DNA of 64,000 nt from PALSA-1006 sp963733265. GTDB lineage: Bacteria > Pseudomonadota > Gammaproteobacteria > Burkholderiales > Gallionellaceae. A program made the position numbers and the translations under genes. The notes below the pieces were generated by a model, which was given only the letters and a program-made list of their open reading frames with translations, made no database searches and had not been told where the DNA came from. The stretch is taken from NCBI GenBank assembly GCA_963733265.1, contig CAVTCF010000003.1, forward strand, positions 62,001-126,000. The letters run 5' to 3'. Shown piece after piece: positions 39,555 to 48,131 of the stretch (position 1 is the stretch's first letter; the number at the start of each line of letters is the position of its first letter).

Positions 39555-40244
39555 CTATGGCTTGATACGTTGCGAAAGCCAAGCCTTAATATCGCTCACT
39601 TCATCCTGACAAACCGAATGCTGCATCGGGTATTCGTGCCAGTCCGGATGATAACCCTGTTGCACTAGTATTTCTCTGGATGCCTTGCCAAGTGCGTAGG
39701 GCACGATAGGGTCATTGCGACCGTGTGCCATGAAAATCGGTGTGGATTTCGCGGCGATGCTTGCTTCAGCAGGGAGAGTATCGGCTAAAGCCAAATAAGT
39801 TGAAAGTGCAAGAATGCCGCCAAGCGGTTCTTGGTAGCGTAACCCGGTTTGCAGCGCGATAACGCCACCTTGCGAGAATCCGGCCAGAAAAATATGTGCC
39901 GAGGGAATGCCGCGTTGTTGCTCTTGGGCTATGAGTTTATCTATCTCCGCTTGAGAAGCATGTATTCCAGTGGCATCTTGTTTTGGGCTACTGTTGTTTT
40001 TTTGAGTTGCGACAAGGTCGTTTTCCGAGATGTCATACCAGGCTCGCATGACAAACCCGCCGTTAAGAGTGACAGGTCGTTTTGGCGCATGGGGGAAAAT
40101 ATAGCGCACAGCAACCGGCAAGTTTATTTCTTCCGCGATGGGGACAAAGTCTTCGCCATCAGCTCCCAAGCCATGCAGCCAGATAATGCTGTAACGGGGT
40201 GATGGTGAAGTTTCAACGCTAATATGGGGAAGAATAGCGGGCAT
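39555..40244 (-). CDS. alpha/beta hydrolase (carboxylesterase/phospholipase 2 family)
   Basis: 229-aa cytosolic esterase. The catalytic Ser is in GFSQGGVIALQTG (~115), the Asp in MAHGRNDPIVPYALG (~170) and the His in YPMQHSVCQDE (~205). IIWLHGLGADGEDFVP near residue 22 forms the oxyanion region. The family includes esterases and lysophospholipase/acyl-protein thioesterase-like enzymes; the natural substrate is not predictable. It is 12 bp downstream of darP on the same strand. Confidence 0.9.
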   Translation of the reverse strand: MPAILPHISVETSPSPRYSIIWLHGLGADGEDFVPIAEEINLPVAVRYIFPHAPKRPVTLNGGFVMRAWYDISENDLVATQKNNSSPKQDATGIHASQAEIDKLIAQEQQRGIPSAHIFLAGFSQGGVIALQTGLRYQEPLGGILALSTYLALADTLPAEASIAAKSTPIFMAHGRNDPIVPYALGKASREILVQQGYHPDWHEYPMQHSVCQDEVSDIKAWLSQRIKP

Positions 40245-40256
40245 TTTGGATTCCGC

Positions 40257-40772
40257 CTATTGCGCTTCGGGAACGATCTCTCTGAGTACTTGAAAAAGTT
40301 CGCGGAAGCTCTTCGGGGGCTTCGACAGTTCTTTTTCCTTGAGCGCATTGCGTATTAGCGCACGCAGACGTTGAGCATCCGATTGCGGATAAGCAGCGAG
40401 TAGTTCGGTAAGGGCATTCGGTTCGGCCAGCAGGCGGTCACGCCAGTTCTCTACCTGATGTAGCCAGGTAATATGTTGTTTCGAAGTGCCTTTCCAGACT
40501 TCCAGTTTGGCGATGATGGGGGCAGTGTCCACATCGCGCATCAGTCTGCCGATATATTGCATCTGCCGGTTGATAGCGCCAAATTTGGTCATCTTTTTAA
40601 CTTCATTTATTGCGTCGCGCAGGTTCTCGGGAAGTTCCAGTTCCTTTAACTGATCTTTATTCAAATCAGCCAGTTGTTCGCCGATATTCTGCAGCTCAAG
40701 CATTTGTTTCTTGATCTTGGTCTTGCTGGGGGGGAGGTCAACGAGGTCTTCGTCGTCTTGGTGTTGATTCAT
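40257..40772 (-). CDS. darP: ribosome biogenesis protein DarP (DUF615/YjgA)
   Basis: 171-aa basic helical protein. LPPSKTKIKKQMLELQNIGEQL (in two parts), LELPENLRDAINEVKKM and AINRQMQYIGRLMRD are the conserved blocks of the YjgA/DUF615 family, known in E. coli to promote 50S subunit assembly at the peptidyl-transferase region. It is divergent from pmbA, as in many proteobacteria, which supports the assignment. Confidence 0.95.
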   Translation of the reverse strand: MNQHQDDEDLVDLPPSKTKIKKQMLELQNIGEQLADLNKDQLKELELPENLRDAINEVKKMTKFGAINRQMQYIGRLMRDVDTAPIIAKLEVWKGTSKQHITWLHQVENWRDRLLAEPNALTELLAAYPQSDAQRLRALIRNALKEKELSKPPKSFRELFQVLREIVPEAQ

Positions 40773-40845
40773 GGCGATGGGTAAATATAAACAGATGTTG
40801 ATATGATAGCGCCTTCCGAGAAACCGTTTTACTTAAAATTTATTT

Positions 40846-42201
40846 ATGACAGCTACCGTAATCCACGAATCACGCTTTTCCCATACCCCGGAAACTTTGC
40901 GGGAGATTGCTCAAGATCTGCTTCAATATGCGCGCAAGCAAGGCGCGACAGCCGCTTCCGCCGAGGTGTCAGACGGCTTTGGACAAGGCATCAGTGTGCG
41001 CCAGGGCGAAGTTGAGACCATCGAGTACAATCGCGACAAGGGGCTGAGCGTCTCGGTATTTATCGGGCAGCGGCGTGGAAATGCCAGCACATCCGACTTT
41101 TCAGCGCAGGCGGTGCGCGATACGGTAGATGCGGCGTTGAACATCGCGCGCTTTACCGCTATTGACGATTGTGCCGGATTGCCCGAAGTCGATATGCTGG
41201 CAACGGAGTTCCCCGATCTCGACCTGTACCATCCGTGGTTGCTGAATGTGGATGACGCAATTTCGCTGGCGCGGGAGTGCGAGCAGGCAGCTTTTGCCAC
41301 CGATAAACGCATTAACAACTCCGAGGGGGCAAGCGTTAATGTGCATGAGGCGCATTTCGTGTATGCGAATAGTTTGGGCTTCGTTGGCGGATTCCCAACA
41401 TCCCGTCACAGTGTCAGTTGCGCCGTGATCGCTGGCAATGATGATGCGATGCAGCGCGATTACTGGTATGGCGTGGCGCGCAATGCGGCAGAAATATTGA
41501 AGGTGGAAGAAGTCGGACGCATCGCCGCAGAACGCACGGTGCGCCGCTTGAACGGACGCAGTATTGCGAGCACGCAATGTGCCGTGCTGTTTGAAGCGCC
41601 GATTGCCGCCAGTCTGATAGGGCATTTTGTAAATGCGGTGAGCGGTGGCAGTTTGTATCGCAAATCTTCTTTTCTGCTGGATCAGTTGGGCGAACAGGTG
41701 TTTTCTTCAAATATCCGCATTGATGATGTGCCGGGCATTCGCAGAGGCTTGGCTAGTAGTCCTTTTGACGACGAGGGGGTAAAGGCGCAGCGTCGCACCA
41801 TCGTTGATGCCGGCGTGTTGAATGGTTATTTTCTGAGCAGCTATTCCGCGCGAAAACTCGGCATGAAAACAACCGGCAATGCGGGCGGCAACCATAACCT
41901 TATTGTGGAATCGGGCGAGTTGGATTTCAATGGCTTGTTGAAAAAAATGGATCGCGGTTTGCTGGTTACCGAACTGCTCGGTCACGGTGTAAACCCGGTG
42001 ACCGGCGACTATTCACGCGGTGCGGCCGGTTTCTGGGTTGAGCACGGGGAAATTCAATATCCGGTGGAAGAAATTACCATCGCAGGCAATCTTAAAGAGA
42101 TGTTCAAAGGAATTGTCGCAGTGGGCAATGATGTGTTGGTACAGGGTTCGCGCCAATGCGGATCGATTTTAGTCGAGAGAATGTCTGTTGCGGGTAGGTG
42201 A
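40846..42201 (+). CDS. pmbA: metalloprotease PmbA (TldE)
   Basis: 451-aa TldE/PmbA subunit of the TldD-TldE protease, which matures peptides such as microcin B17 and CcdA in E. coli. VRQGEVETIEYNRDKGLSV (~50-70) and GVNPVTGDYSRGAAGFWVE (~385-403) are the family hallmarks; the active Zn site is in TldD, which is not in this window. The start is supported by the neighbouring darP divergence and a normal length. Confidence 0.96.
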   Translation: MTATVIHESRFSHTPETLREIAQDLLQYARKQGATAASAEVSDGFGQGISVRQGEVETIEYNRDKGLSVSVFIGQRRGNASTSDFSAQAVRDTVDAALNIARFTAIDDCAGLPEVDMLATEFPDLDLYHPWLLNVDDAISLARECEQAAFATDKRINNSEGASVNVHEAHFVYANSLGFVGGFPTSRHSVSCAVIAGNDDAMQRDYWYGVARNAAEILKVEEVGRIAAERTVRRLNGRSIASTQCAVLFEAPIAASLIGHFVNAVSGGSLYRKSSFLLDQLGEQVFSSNIRIDDVPGIRRGLASSPFDDEGVKAQRRTIVDAGVLNGYFLSSYSARKLGMKTTGNAGGNHNLIVESGELDFNGLLKKMDRGLLVTELLGHGVNPVTGDYSRGAAGFWVEHGEIQYPVEEITIAGNLKEMFKGIVAVGNDVLVQGSRQCGSILVERMSVAGR

Positions 42202-42206
42202 ATTTA

Positions 42207-42281
42207 ATGCTCATTGAGTTAATTATCTTGATCGTGCTGGTTGCTGCGGTAGTGCTGGCAATACGTCCGCCACGCAAATAA
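42207..42281 (+). CDS. possible 24-aa single-helix membrane miniprotein
   Basis: ATG at 42207 lies 5 nt after the pmbA stop, with TAGGTGA as a possible ribosome site overlapping that stop. It encodes MLIELIILIVLVAAVVLAIR then PPRK and TAA: one uninterrupted hydrophobic helix with a positive C-terminal end. This is the form of known bacterial miniproteins such as KdpF or CydX-like peptides, but no family can be named. Coupling to pmbA is plausible. Short length means chance cannot be excluded. Confidence 0.4.
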   Translation: MLIELIILIVLVAAVVLAIRPPRK

Positions 42282-42447
42282 TTGCAAAGAAACTCTAAGG
42301 TCATTGCAATAATACAATATGCTTTCGTGGTAGGGTATTCGAGGAGCCTATTCACCTGATTTCTTGATTTTCAGACTTTCTGGAGTATTCATGGTGGCAT
42401 GATAAAATGCGCGTCTTTCCGTTTTCTCCTTAATTTGAAAGGTTGTC

Positions 42448-43695
42448 ATGTTCTCGCGCAAAAATACCATCGCTGTCGTTGATCCCGAACTATGGGACTC
42501 GATCCAAAAAGAAACTGCCCGTCAGGAAGATCACATCGAGTTGATTGCTTCCGAGAATTACACCAGTCCGGCAGTCATGGAAGCGCAGGGTAGTCAGCTC
42601 ACCAATAAATACGCGGAAGGTTATCCGGGCAAGCGCTACTACGGCGGCTGTGAGTTTGTGGATGTGACGGAACAATTGGCCATTGACCGTGCCAAGTCTT
42701 TGTTCGGTGCTGAATATGCCAACGTTCAGCCACATTCCGGTTCGCAGGCAAACCAGGCAGTTTACGTTTCGGTGCTTAAGCCGGGCGATACGATTCTGGG
42801 TATGAGTTTGGCTCATGGCGGCCACTTGACGCATGGCGCATCGGTGAACATCAGTGGCAAGCTGTATAACGCTATCCAGTATGGCCTGAATGAAAAAGAA
42901 GAGATTGACTATGATCAAGTACAGGCATTGGCAAACGAGCATAAGCCCAAGATGATTGTGGCCGGAGCCTCGGCTTATTCACTGGTGATCGACTGGAAGC
43001 GCTTTCGCGCTATCGCCGACAGCGTCGATGCATACTTGTTTGTGGATATGGCGCACTATGCAGGGCTTGTTGCCGCAGGTGTTTACCCTAGCCCGGTAGG
43101 TATCGCCGACTTTGTGACCACGACGACCCACAAGACTTTGCGCGGTCCGCGCGGTGGCTTGATTTTGGCAAAAGCAGAACATGAAAAAGCGCTTAACTCG
43201 GCGATTTTCCCCGCGTTGCAAGGCGGGCCGCTGATGCACGTTATCGCCGCCAAAGCGGTTGCCTTCAAAGAAGCTGCAAGTCATGAGTTCAAGCAGTATC
43301 AAAAGCAAGTGATCGACAATGCGCGCGTAATTGCTAAAGTGCTGCAAGAGCGCGGTGTGCGAATTGTATCCGGCCGAACTGACAGCCATGTTTTCCTGGT
43401 TGATCTGCGCGCCAAGAAATTGACAGGCAAAGATGCCGAGGCTGCCCTGGGCAAGGCTCACATTACCGTGAACAAGAACGCCATTCCGAATGACCCTGAA
43501 AAGCCGTTCGTTACCTCTGGTATCCGTATTGGCTCGCCCGCGATGACAACACGCGGCTTCAAAGAATTGGAAGCAGAAAAATTGGCACATTTGATTGCCG
43601 ATGTGCTTGATGCGCCGAACGACGATGCTGTAATCGCACGCGTAGTTGGCGAAGTGAAAAAGCTGACGACCCAGTTTCCGGTTTACGGAAACTAG
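42448..43695 (+). CDS. glyA: serine hydroxymethyltransferase
   Basis: PLP enzyme converting serine and tetrahydrofolate to glycine and methylene-THF. 415 aa, standard length. The Schiff-base Lys is in TTTTHKTLRGPRGG (~229); SENYTSPAVMEAQGSQLTNK, YAEGYPGKRYYGG and VQPHSGSQAN are typical. It supplies the methylene-THF used by ThyA and feeds glycine. The ~165-bp upstream gap shows no glycine riboswitch fold. It precedes nrdR, the usual betaproteobacterial order. Confidence 0.98.
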   Translation: MFSRKNTIAVVDPELWDSIQKETARQEDHIELIASENYTSPAVMEAQGSQLTNKYAEGYPGKRYYGGCEFVDVTEQLAIDRAKSLFGAEYANVQPHSGSQANQAVYVSVLKPGDTILGMSLAHGGHLTHGASVNISGKLYNAIQYGLNEKEEIDYDQVQALANEHKPKMIVAGASAYSLVIDWKRFRAIADSVDAYLFVDMAHYAGLVAAGVYPSPVGIADFVTTTTHKTLRGPRGGLILAKAEHEKALNSAIFPALQGGPLMHVIAAKAVAFKEAASHEFKQYQKQVIDNARVIAKVLQERGVRIVSGRTDSHVFLVDLRAKKLTGKDAEAALGKAHITVNKNAIPNDPEKPFVTSGIRIGSPAMTTRGFKELEAEKLAHLIADVLDAPNDDAVIARVVGEVKKLTTQFPVYGN

Positions 43696-43705
43696 TTGCC
43701 AGAGG

Positions 43706-43787
43706 TTAGTCGCTAGTCGTTAGTTGATTTTGTCGCCGGCAGGCGGCGGTTTTTAACTAAATAACTGGCGACTAACGACTAATGACT
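43706..43787. repeat. inverted repeat around a terminator, glyA-nrdR gap
   Basis: TTAGTCGCTAGTCGTTAGTT on the left and its imperfect inverse in AACTGGCGACTAACGACTAA on the right surround the glyA terminator. The arms are themselves made of repeated TAGTCGT/ACGACTA units. It fills the gap between the genes. Confidence 0.7.
43734..43754 (+). terminator. glyA terminator
   Basis: CGCCG/CGGCG stem with a GCAGG loop followed by GTTTTT. Confidence 0.75.
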
Positions 43788-43797
43788 GCACTTAAAA

Positions 43798-44280
43798 ATG
43801 AAATGTCCATTCTGTAAACATCCCGACACCCAAGTGGTGGATACTCGCGAGAACGAGGAGGGCGATAGCATCCGGCGTCGCCGCAAATGCTTGTCTTGCG
43901 ACAAGCGTTTTACCACCTACGAGACCGTGGAATTACGCATGCCGCAGGTGGTAAAGCAGAATGGAATGCGTTGCGAGTTCGATGCGGAAAAGTTGCGCAC
44001 CAGTTTTTCGCGCGCATTGCATAAGCGTCCGGTTTCAACAGAGTTGGTGGATGCAGCGATCGATCATGTCACACAAAAGGTGTTTGCGCTGGGTGAGCGC
44101 GAAATCGGTTCACGCCAATTGGGCGAGATGGTGATGAAAGAATTGCTCAAATTGGACAAGGTTGCCTATATTCGCTTTGCCTCTGTCTATAAAAGTTTTC
44201 AAGATGTCGGGGACTTTTCCGATGCAATTGATGCCGTCTCCAAACCCTCTACAAAACGTCGTCAATCCGATAAAGCATGA
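43798..44280 (+). CDS. nrdR: transcriptional repressor NrdR
   Basis: 160-aa repressor of ribonucleotide reductase genes that senses dATP/ATP. A zinc ribbon opens the protein: CPFCKHPDTQVVDTR (Cys 3 and 6) and RKCLSCDKRFTTYE (Cys 31 and 34). The ATP-cone follows (VVKQNGMRCEFDAEKLRTSF, ~49-150). The stop overlaps the ribD ATG, so it heads the riboflavin operon, a conserved association. Confidence 0.97.
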   Translation: MKCPFCKHPDTQVVDTRENEEGDSIRRRRKCLSCDKRFTTYETVELRMPQVVKQNGMRCEFDAEKLRTSFSRALHKRPVSTELVDAAIDHVTQKVFALGEREIGSRQLGEMVMKELLKLDKVAYIRFASVYKSFQDVGDFSDAIDAVSKPSTKRRQSDKA

Positions 44281-45410
44281 ATGCTGTCGATAGTCAGTGG
44301 ATGGCTCGGGCGCTGCATCTCGCCGAGCTTGGTTTGTTTACCACAACGCCGAACCCGCGTGTTGGTTGCGTGCTAGTCAAAGGCACTACTGTGATCGGTG
44401 AAGGTTGGCACGAGCGGGCAGGCGAACCTCATGCGGAGCCGCTGGCCTTGCGTGCGGCAGGCGGGCAGGCAAGAGGAGCGACGGCCTACGTTACACTTGA
44501 GCCCTGTAGTCACCACGGGCGCACGCCGCCCTGTGCCGAGGCACTCATTGCGGCGGGGGTTGCACGCGTAGTCGTCGCCATGCAAGATCCGAATCCGCTG
44601 GTGTCAGGGCAAGGCATTGCCAGGTTACAAGCGGCTGGAATAGATGTGGAATGCGGCCTGATGGAGGCGGAAGCACGTACTCTCAATATCGGTTTTGTGA
44701 AACGCATGACCTCGGGCTTGCCGTGGGTGCGCAGCAAAATTGCGGCGAGTGTGGATGGGCGCACAGCCTTAGCGAACGGTGTGAGTCAATGGATTACGGG
44801 TGAAGAAGCGCGGCGTGATGCGCATGTCTGGAGAGCGCGTTCGTGTGCCGTACTGACGGGCATCGGTACAATTTTAAAAGATGACGCCCAACTTTCGGTG
44901 CGTCATATTTCTATCCCGCGGCAACCGTTGCGCGTGGTGCTGGACAGCCGTTTGCGCATCACTTGTGACGCAAAAATTTTTCAAGGCGGACCAGTGTTGG
45001 TCGTTACAGCCAGCACTGACGCAACCAAGATATCCGCTTTGGAACAGGCCGGGGCAAAAGTTGTGGTGTTGGCGGATGAAAACGGACAGGTTGATTTGTC
45101 AGCCACATTGCGGCACTTGGCATCGATAGGTTGCAACGAAGTGATGGTGGAAGCAGGCAGTACGTTGAACGGTGCATTTTTGAAAGCAGGGCTGGTCGAT
45201 GAGTTGGTGTTATATTTCGCGCCTCAGTTGCTCGGCGATATGGCACGGGGAATGGCGCAATTGGACGAGTTGACAGATCTCAATCAGCGCGTGGAATTGT
45301 TGTGGCAGGATGTGCGGCATGTCGGGAAAGATTTGCGCATTCTGGCGCACGTTTTAAATCCCCTCGCCCGCTTGCGGGAGAGGGCTAGGGTGAGGGTAAA
45401 AAATGTTTAG
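44277..45410 (+). CDS. ribD: riboflavin biosynthesis deaminase/reductase RibD with repeat-derived C-terminus
   Basis: Bifunctional enzyme: deaminates and then reduces the pyrimidine product of GTP cyclohydrolase II. 377 aa. The deaminase domain (~1-145) has HAEPLAL (~50) and PCSHHGRTPPCAEAL (~77-91) with the Zn His/Cys. The reductase domain (~148-360) has KIAASVDGRTAL, and VMVEAGSTLNGAFL near residue 290. The last ~17 residues, NPLARLRERARVRVKNV, are encoded by a family A palindromic repeat (45359-45398), so the original C-terminus has been replaced or extended. It overlaps ribE by 8 bp. Confidence 0.95.
   Translation: MNAVDSQWMARALHLAELGLFTTTPNPRVGCVLVKGTTVIGEGWHERAGEPHAEPLALRAAGGQARGATAYVTLEPCSHHGRTPPCAEALIAAGVARVVVAMQDPNPLVSGQGIARLQAAGIDVECGLMEAEARTLNIGFVKRMTSGLPWVRSKIAASVDGRTALANGVSQWITGEEARRDAHVWRARSCAVLTGIGTILKDDAQLSVRHISIPRQPLRVVLDSRLRITCDAKIFQGGPVLVVTASTDATKISALEQAGAKVVVLADENGQVDLSATLRHLASIGCNEVMVEAGSTLNGAFLKAGLVDELVLYFAPQLLGDMARGMAQLDELTDLNQRVELLWQDVRHVGKDLRILAHVLNPLARLRERARVRVKNV
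45359..45398. repeat. REP-like half element (family A) forming the ribD C-terminus
   Basis: TCCCCTCGCCCGCTTGCGGG followed by AGAGGGCTAGGGTGAGGG. A single hairpin unit of the same family as the intergenic elements, read through in frame to give Arg-rich residues at the RibD end. Confidence 0.85.
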
Positions 45411-46008
45411 TGGAATCATTGCCGATGTCGGCACTATCAGTCGTGCACTTGATCGTGATGGCGGACTGCGCTTGAGCGTCAGTACCGAAGACCTGGGGAT
45501 GGATGACGTGTCACTGGGGGACAGCATTGCAGTCAACGGCGTTTGCCTGACCGTGATAAAAATTGAAGACAAGACATTCACCGTCGATGTATCGCGTGAA
45601 ACGCTGGATTGCACGGTTGGGCTGGACAAGCAAGGCAAGCTGGTCAATTTGGAAAAAGCACTGCGACTGGCCGATCGGCTCGGTGGGCATTTGGTCAGCG
45701 GGCATGTGGATGGCGTGGGCGAAGTGGTTGCCTTCAATGATATCGGTGAGAGCTGGCGGTTGGTCGTGCGTGCCCCGCAAACGTTGGCGAAATATATCGC
45801 GGTGAAAGGCTCCATCACTATCGACGGTGTCAGCCTGACAGTGAATCACGTTTCGGGGGCCGAGTTTGAAGTGAATCTTATTCCGCATACGCTGGCCGTG
45901 ACCACGCTGAATCAATTGAAGGCGGGGGCAAAAGTGAATCTGGAAATTGATTTAATTGCGCGTTATGTGGAACGGATGATATATGCAGAGAAAGAAGGAT
46001 TGAAATGA
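45403..46008 (+). CDS. ribE: riboflavin synthase alpha subunit
   Basis: 201-aa enzyme that dismutates two 6,7-dimethyl-8-ribityllumazine molecules into riboflavin. It consists of two similar lumazine-binding barrels: MFSGIIADVGTIS and GDSIAVNGVCLTV in the first, GHVDGVGEVVAFN and GSITIDGVSLTVN in the second. The MFSGI start and the tandem VNGVCLTV/IDGVSLTV motifs are diagnostic. It overlaps ribD and ribB, so translation is coupled. Confidence 0.97.
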   Translation: MFSGIIADVGTISRALDRDGGLRLSVSTEDLGMDDVSLGDSIAVNGVCLTVIKIEDKTFTVDVSRETLDCTVGLDKQGKLVNLEKALRLADRLGGHLVSGHVDGVGEVVAFNDIGESWRLVVRAPQTLAKYIAVKGSITIDGVSLTVNHVSGAEFEVNLIPHTLAVTTLNQLKAGAKVNLEIDLIARYVERMIYAEKEGLK

Positions 46009-47099
46009 CCGATATTGCACCGATACACGACATCATCACTGAAATCCGTGCCGGGCGGATGGTTATCCTTGTGGATGAAGAAGACCGCGAAAATGAGGGC
46101 GACTTGGTTTTTGCCGCCGAATTTGTTACGCCGGAAGCCATCAATTTTATGATCCGCCATGCGCGCGGCTTGGTCTGTCTGACGCTGACCGAAGAGCGTT
46201 GCCAACAGCTTGGCATTTCGCATATGGCACGGGAAAACAAGAGTCCGCTCGGTACCAATTTCACCGTTTCCATCGAGGCTGCGGAAGGGGTGACCACAGG
46301 CATCTCCGCTTCCGACCGTGCCACCACCATCAGGGCTGCGGTGAAGAAGGATGCCAAGCCTGCCGACATCGTCCAACCCGGCCATATCTTCCCGATCATG
46401 GCGCGGCAGGGGGGCGTGCTGATACGTGCCGGACATACCGAAGCCGGCTGCGATCTGGCGCACATGGCCGGGTTGATGCCGGCGGCGGTGATCTGCGAGA
46501 TCATCAAGGAAGATGGCGAAATGGCACGTTTGCCGGACCTGGTCGAATTTGCCAAGCTGCATGGTTTGAAAATCGGCGCCATTGCCGATTTGATCGAGTA
46601 TCGCAGCCACAACGAGAAACTGGTTGAGCGTGTTGCGCAACGTAAAGTGCAAACATCTTATGGCGAATTCGATCTGTTTACTTATACCGATAAGATCCTG
46701 TTGCAAACTCATCTGGCTCTGGTAAAGGGAGATATCCAGCAGCAGGAAGAGACACTTGTTCGCGTGCATGAGCCGTTATCGGTCATGGACTTTCTGGAGC
46801 AGGTGAGCTATCCGAATTCCACCAGTGTGCATGACGCATTGCAAAAAATCAGCCAGTCTCCGGCAGGGGTACTGGTGTTGATGCATCACCCGGAAACATC
46901 CGCGAACCTGCTGGCTCGTGCGGCAACCAAGATGGAAGGGCATCATGCGCTATGGGATTCCCGCAGCTATGGAACTGGCGCACAAATATTGCGCGACCTT
47001 AATGTTGGCAAGATGCGACTGATGGCCACTCCGCGCAAGATTCCGAGCATGGCCGGATTCGGTTTGGAAGTGGTGGGTTATACTCAAGCCCATAGCTAA
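46005..47099 (+). CDS. ribB: 3,4-dihydroxy-2-butanone 4-phosphate synthase with degenerate GTP cyclohydrolase II domain
   Basis: 364 aa. The N-terminal domain (~1-200) is a complete RibB that makes the four-carbon unit from ribulose 5-phosphate: DEEDRENEGDLVFAAE (~25-40), ARGLVCLTL and RAGHTEAGCDLAHMAGL (~145). The C-terminal ~160 residues align in position with RibA (TSYGEFDLFTYTD start, SYGTGAQILRDLNVGKMRL end), but the zinc-binding Cys cluster and the GRN catalytic segment of true cyclohydrolase II are missing. Such RibBX-type hybrids are known in other proteobacteria. A separate ribA should exist elsewhere. It lies between ribE (overlap) and ribH. Confidence 0.92.
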   Translation: MTDIAPIHDIITEIRAGRMVILVDEEDRENEGDLVFAAEFVTPEAINFMIRHARGLVCLTLTEERCQQLGISHMARENKSPLGTNFTVSIEAAEGVTTGISASDRATTIRAAVKKDAKPADIVQPGHIFPIMARQGGVLIRAGHTEAGCDLAHMAGLMPAAVICEIIKEDGEMARLPDLVEFAKLHGLKIGAIADLIEYRSHNEKLVERVAQRKVQTSYGEFDLFTYTDKILLQTHLALVKGDIQQQEETLVRVHEPLSVMDFLEQVSYPNSTSVHDALQKISQSPAGVLVLMHHPETSANLLARAATKMEGHHALWDSRSYGTGAQILRDLNVGKMRLMATPRKIPSMAGFGLEVVGYTQAHS

Positions 47100-47119
47100 A
47101 AACGTTACAAGGAAACCAA

Positions 47120-47572
47120 ATGAGAGAAATAGAACAAAATTTGAACGGAACAGGAATGCGCATCGGCATTGTACAGAGTCGTTTCAACACGACTGTGTGT
47201 GAGGGGCTGCTGGCTTCGAGTTGTGCTCAGCTTGTCAAACAGGGAGTGCGTGAGGCTGACATCACGCTGGCGACAGTGCCGGGTGCTTTGGAAATCCCGC
47301 TGGTATTGCAGCACATGGCGCAGACGCATCAGTTCGATGCGCTCATTGCATTGGGTGCAGTGATTCGTGGTGATACTTATCATTTTGAGGTTGTGTCGAA
47401 TGAGTCTGCGCGCGGCGTGGGCGAGGTGCAGTTGCATGCCGGTGTACCAATAGCCAATGCGATTCTCACCACGGATACCGATGAGCAAGCCGAGGTGCGC
47501 ATGAACGTGAAAGGTGCCGAGGCGGCTTTGGTTGCCATCGAGATGGCGAACCTGCTGAAGGCAATTGTATGA
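47120..47572 (+). CDS. ribH: 6,7-dimethyl-8-ribityllumazine synthase
   Basis: 150 aa; condenses the RibD and RibB products into the lumazine used by RibE. Conserved blocks are GIVQSRFNTTVCEGLL (~15), VPGALEIPLVLQHMA (~53), ALGAVIRGDTYHFEVV (~77-92; catalytic His) and GVPIANAILTTDTDEQA. It overlaps the nusB ATG by 4 bases. Confidence 0.97.
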   Translation: MREIEQNLNGTGMRIGIVQSRFNTTVCEGLLASSCAQLVKQGVREADITLATVPGALEIPLVLQHMAQTHQFDALIALGAVIRGDTYHFEVVSNESARGVGEVQLHAGVPIANAILTTDTDEQAEVRMNVKGAEAALVAIEMANLLKAIV

Positions 47573-48021
47573 GCGACAAGGCGAATAATGCCCCGGCCAA
47601 AAGTGCGCGCCATCGTGCGCGCGAACTGGCATTGCAGGGTATTTACCAATGGCGTATGGCGGGTTCCGATGTCGCGGAGATTGACAAAACCACCCGTGCG
47701 GAAAAGAGCCTGGGCCGTTACGATGTGGAATTATTCAGCCAATTATTGCGTGGTGCGGTGGGGCAGCACGAAGCGCTGTCAGTGAAAATCGCACCGCTTC
47801 TTGATCGCGGATTAAATGAACTCAGCCCCATCGAATACTCGGTGCTGTTGCTGGGGGCTTTTGAATTGACCAATCTGCCGGAGGTGCCTTACCGGGTCGT
47901 TATCAACGAAGGTGTGGAATTGGCAAAAACCTTTGGTGGTAGTGATGGCCATAAATTCGTCAATGGCGTGCTGGATAAGCTTGCGATGCAGTTGCGCGCA
48001 GTGGAAGTGGCGGCAAAATAA
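47569..48021 (+). CDS. nusB: transcription antitermination factor NusB
   Basis: 150-aa helical RNA-binding protein that joins NusE on boxA of rRNA operons. RHRARELALQGIYQW is the N-terminal signature; LSPIEYSVLLLGAFEL (~84) and YRVVINEGVELAKTFGGSD with HKFVNGVLDKL form the conserved C-terminal half. It follows ribH directly, as in many proteobacteria. A repeat separates it from thiL. Confidence 0.96.
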   Translation: MSDKANNAPAKSARHRARELALQGIYQWRMAGSDVAEIDKTTRAEKSLGRYDVELFSQLLRGAVGQHEALSVKIAPLLDRGLNELSPIEYSVLLLGAFELTNLPEVPYRVVINEGVELAKTFGGSDGHKFVNGVLDKLAMQLRAVEVAAK

Positions 48022-48035
48022 GAGTTGCCAGAAAG

Positions 48036-48107
48036 TTGGGTGGGCATGCTTTGGTGCTCACGCTGAACTAGATGCCTCGTGGGCACAGAAACGTGCCCAC
48101 CCTACGA
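48036..48107. repeat. intergenic inverted repeat (family D, GGGTGGGCA...TGCCCACCC)
   Basis: TTGGGTGGGCATGCTTTGGTG at one end and GTGGGCACAGAAACGTGCCC(ACCCTACG) at the other; each has its own small hairpin. It resembles the common GTAGGGTGGGCACG repeat. It lies within the nusB-thiL gap, without splitting the operon by more than 110 bp. Confidence 0.8.
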
Positions 48108-48131
48108 TATTTGGGTGTTGTTCATGTGGGT

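Noticed and set aside
42282..42447. Glycine riboswitch upstream of glyA
   Set aside because: No tandem glycine-aptamer sequence blocks can be recognised in the 165 bp.
43706..43787. CRISPR-like array from the repeated TAGTCGT units
   Set aside because: Units are very short, in inverted arms around a terminator, with no regular spacers.
43696..44276. FMN riboswitch for the riboflavin operon
   Set aside because: The operon is led by nrdR and no conserved RFN element was seen in the gap before it; that gap is an inverted repeat and terminator.
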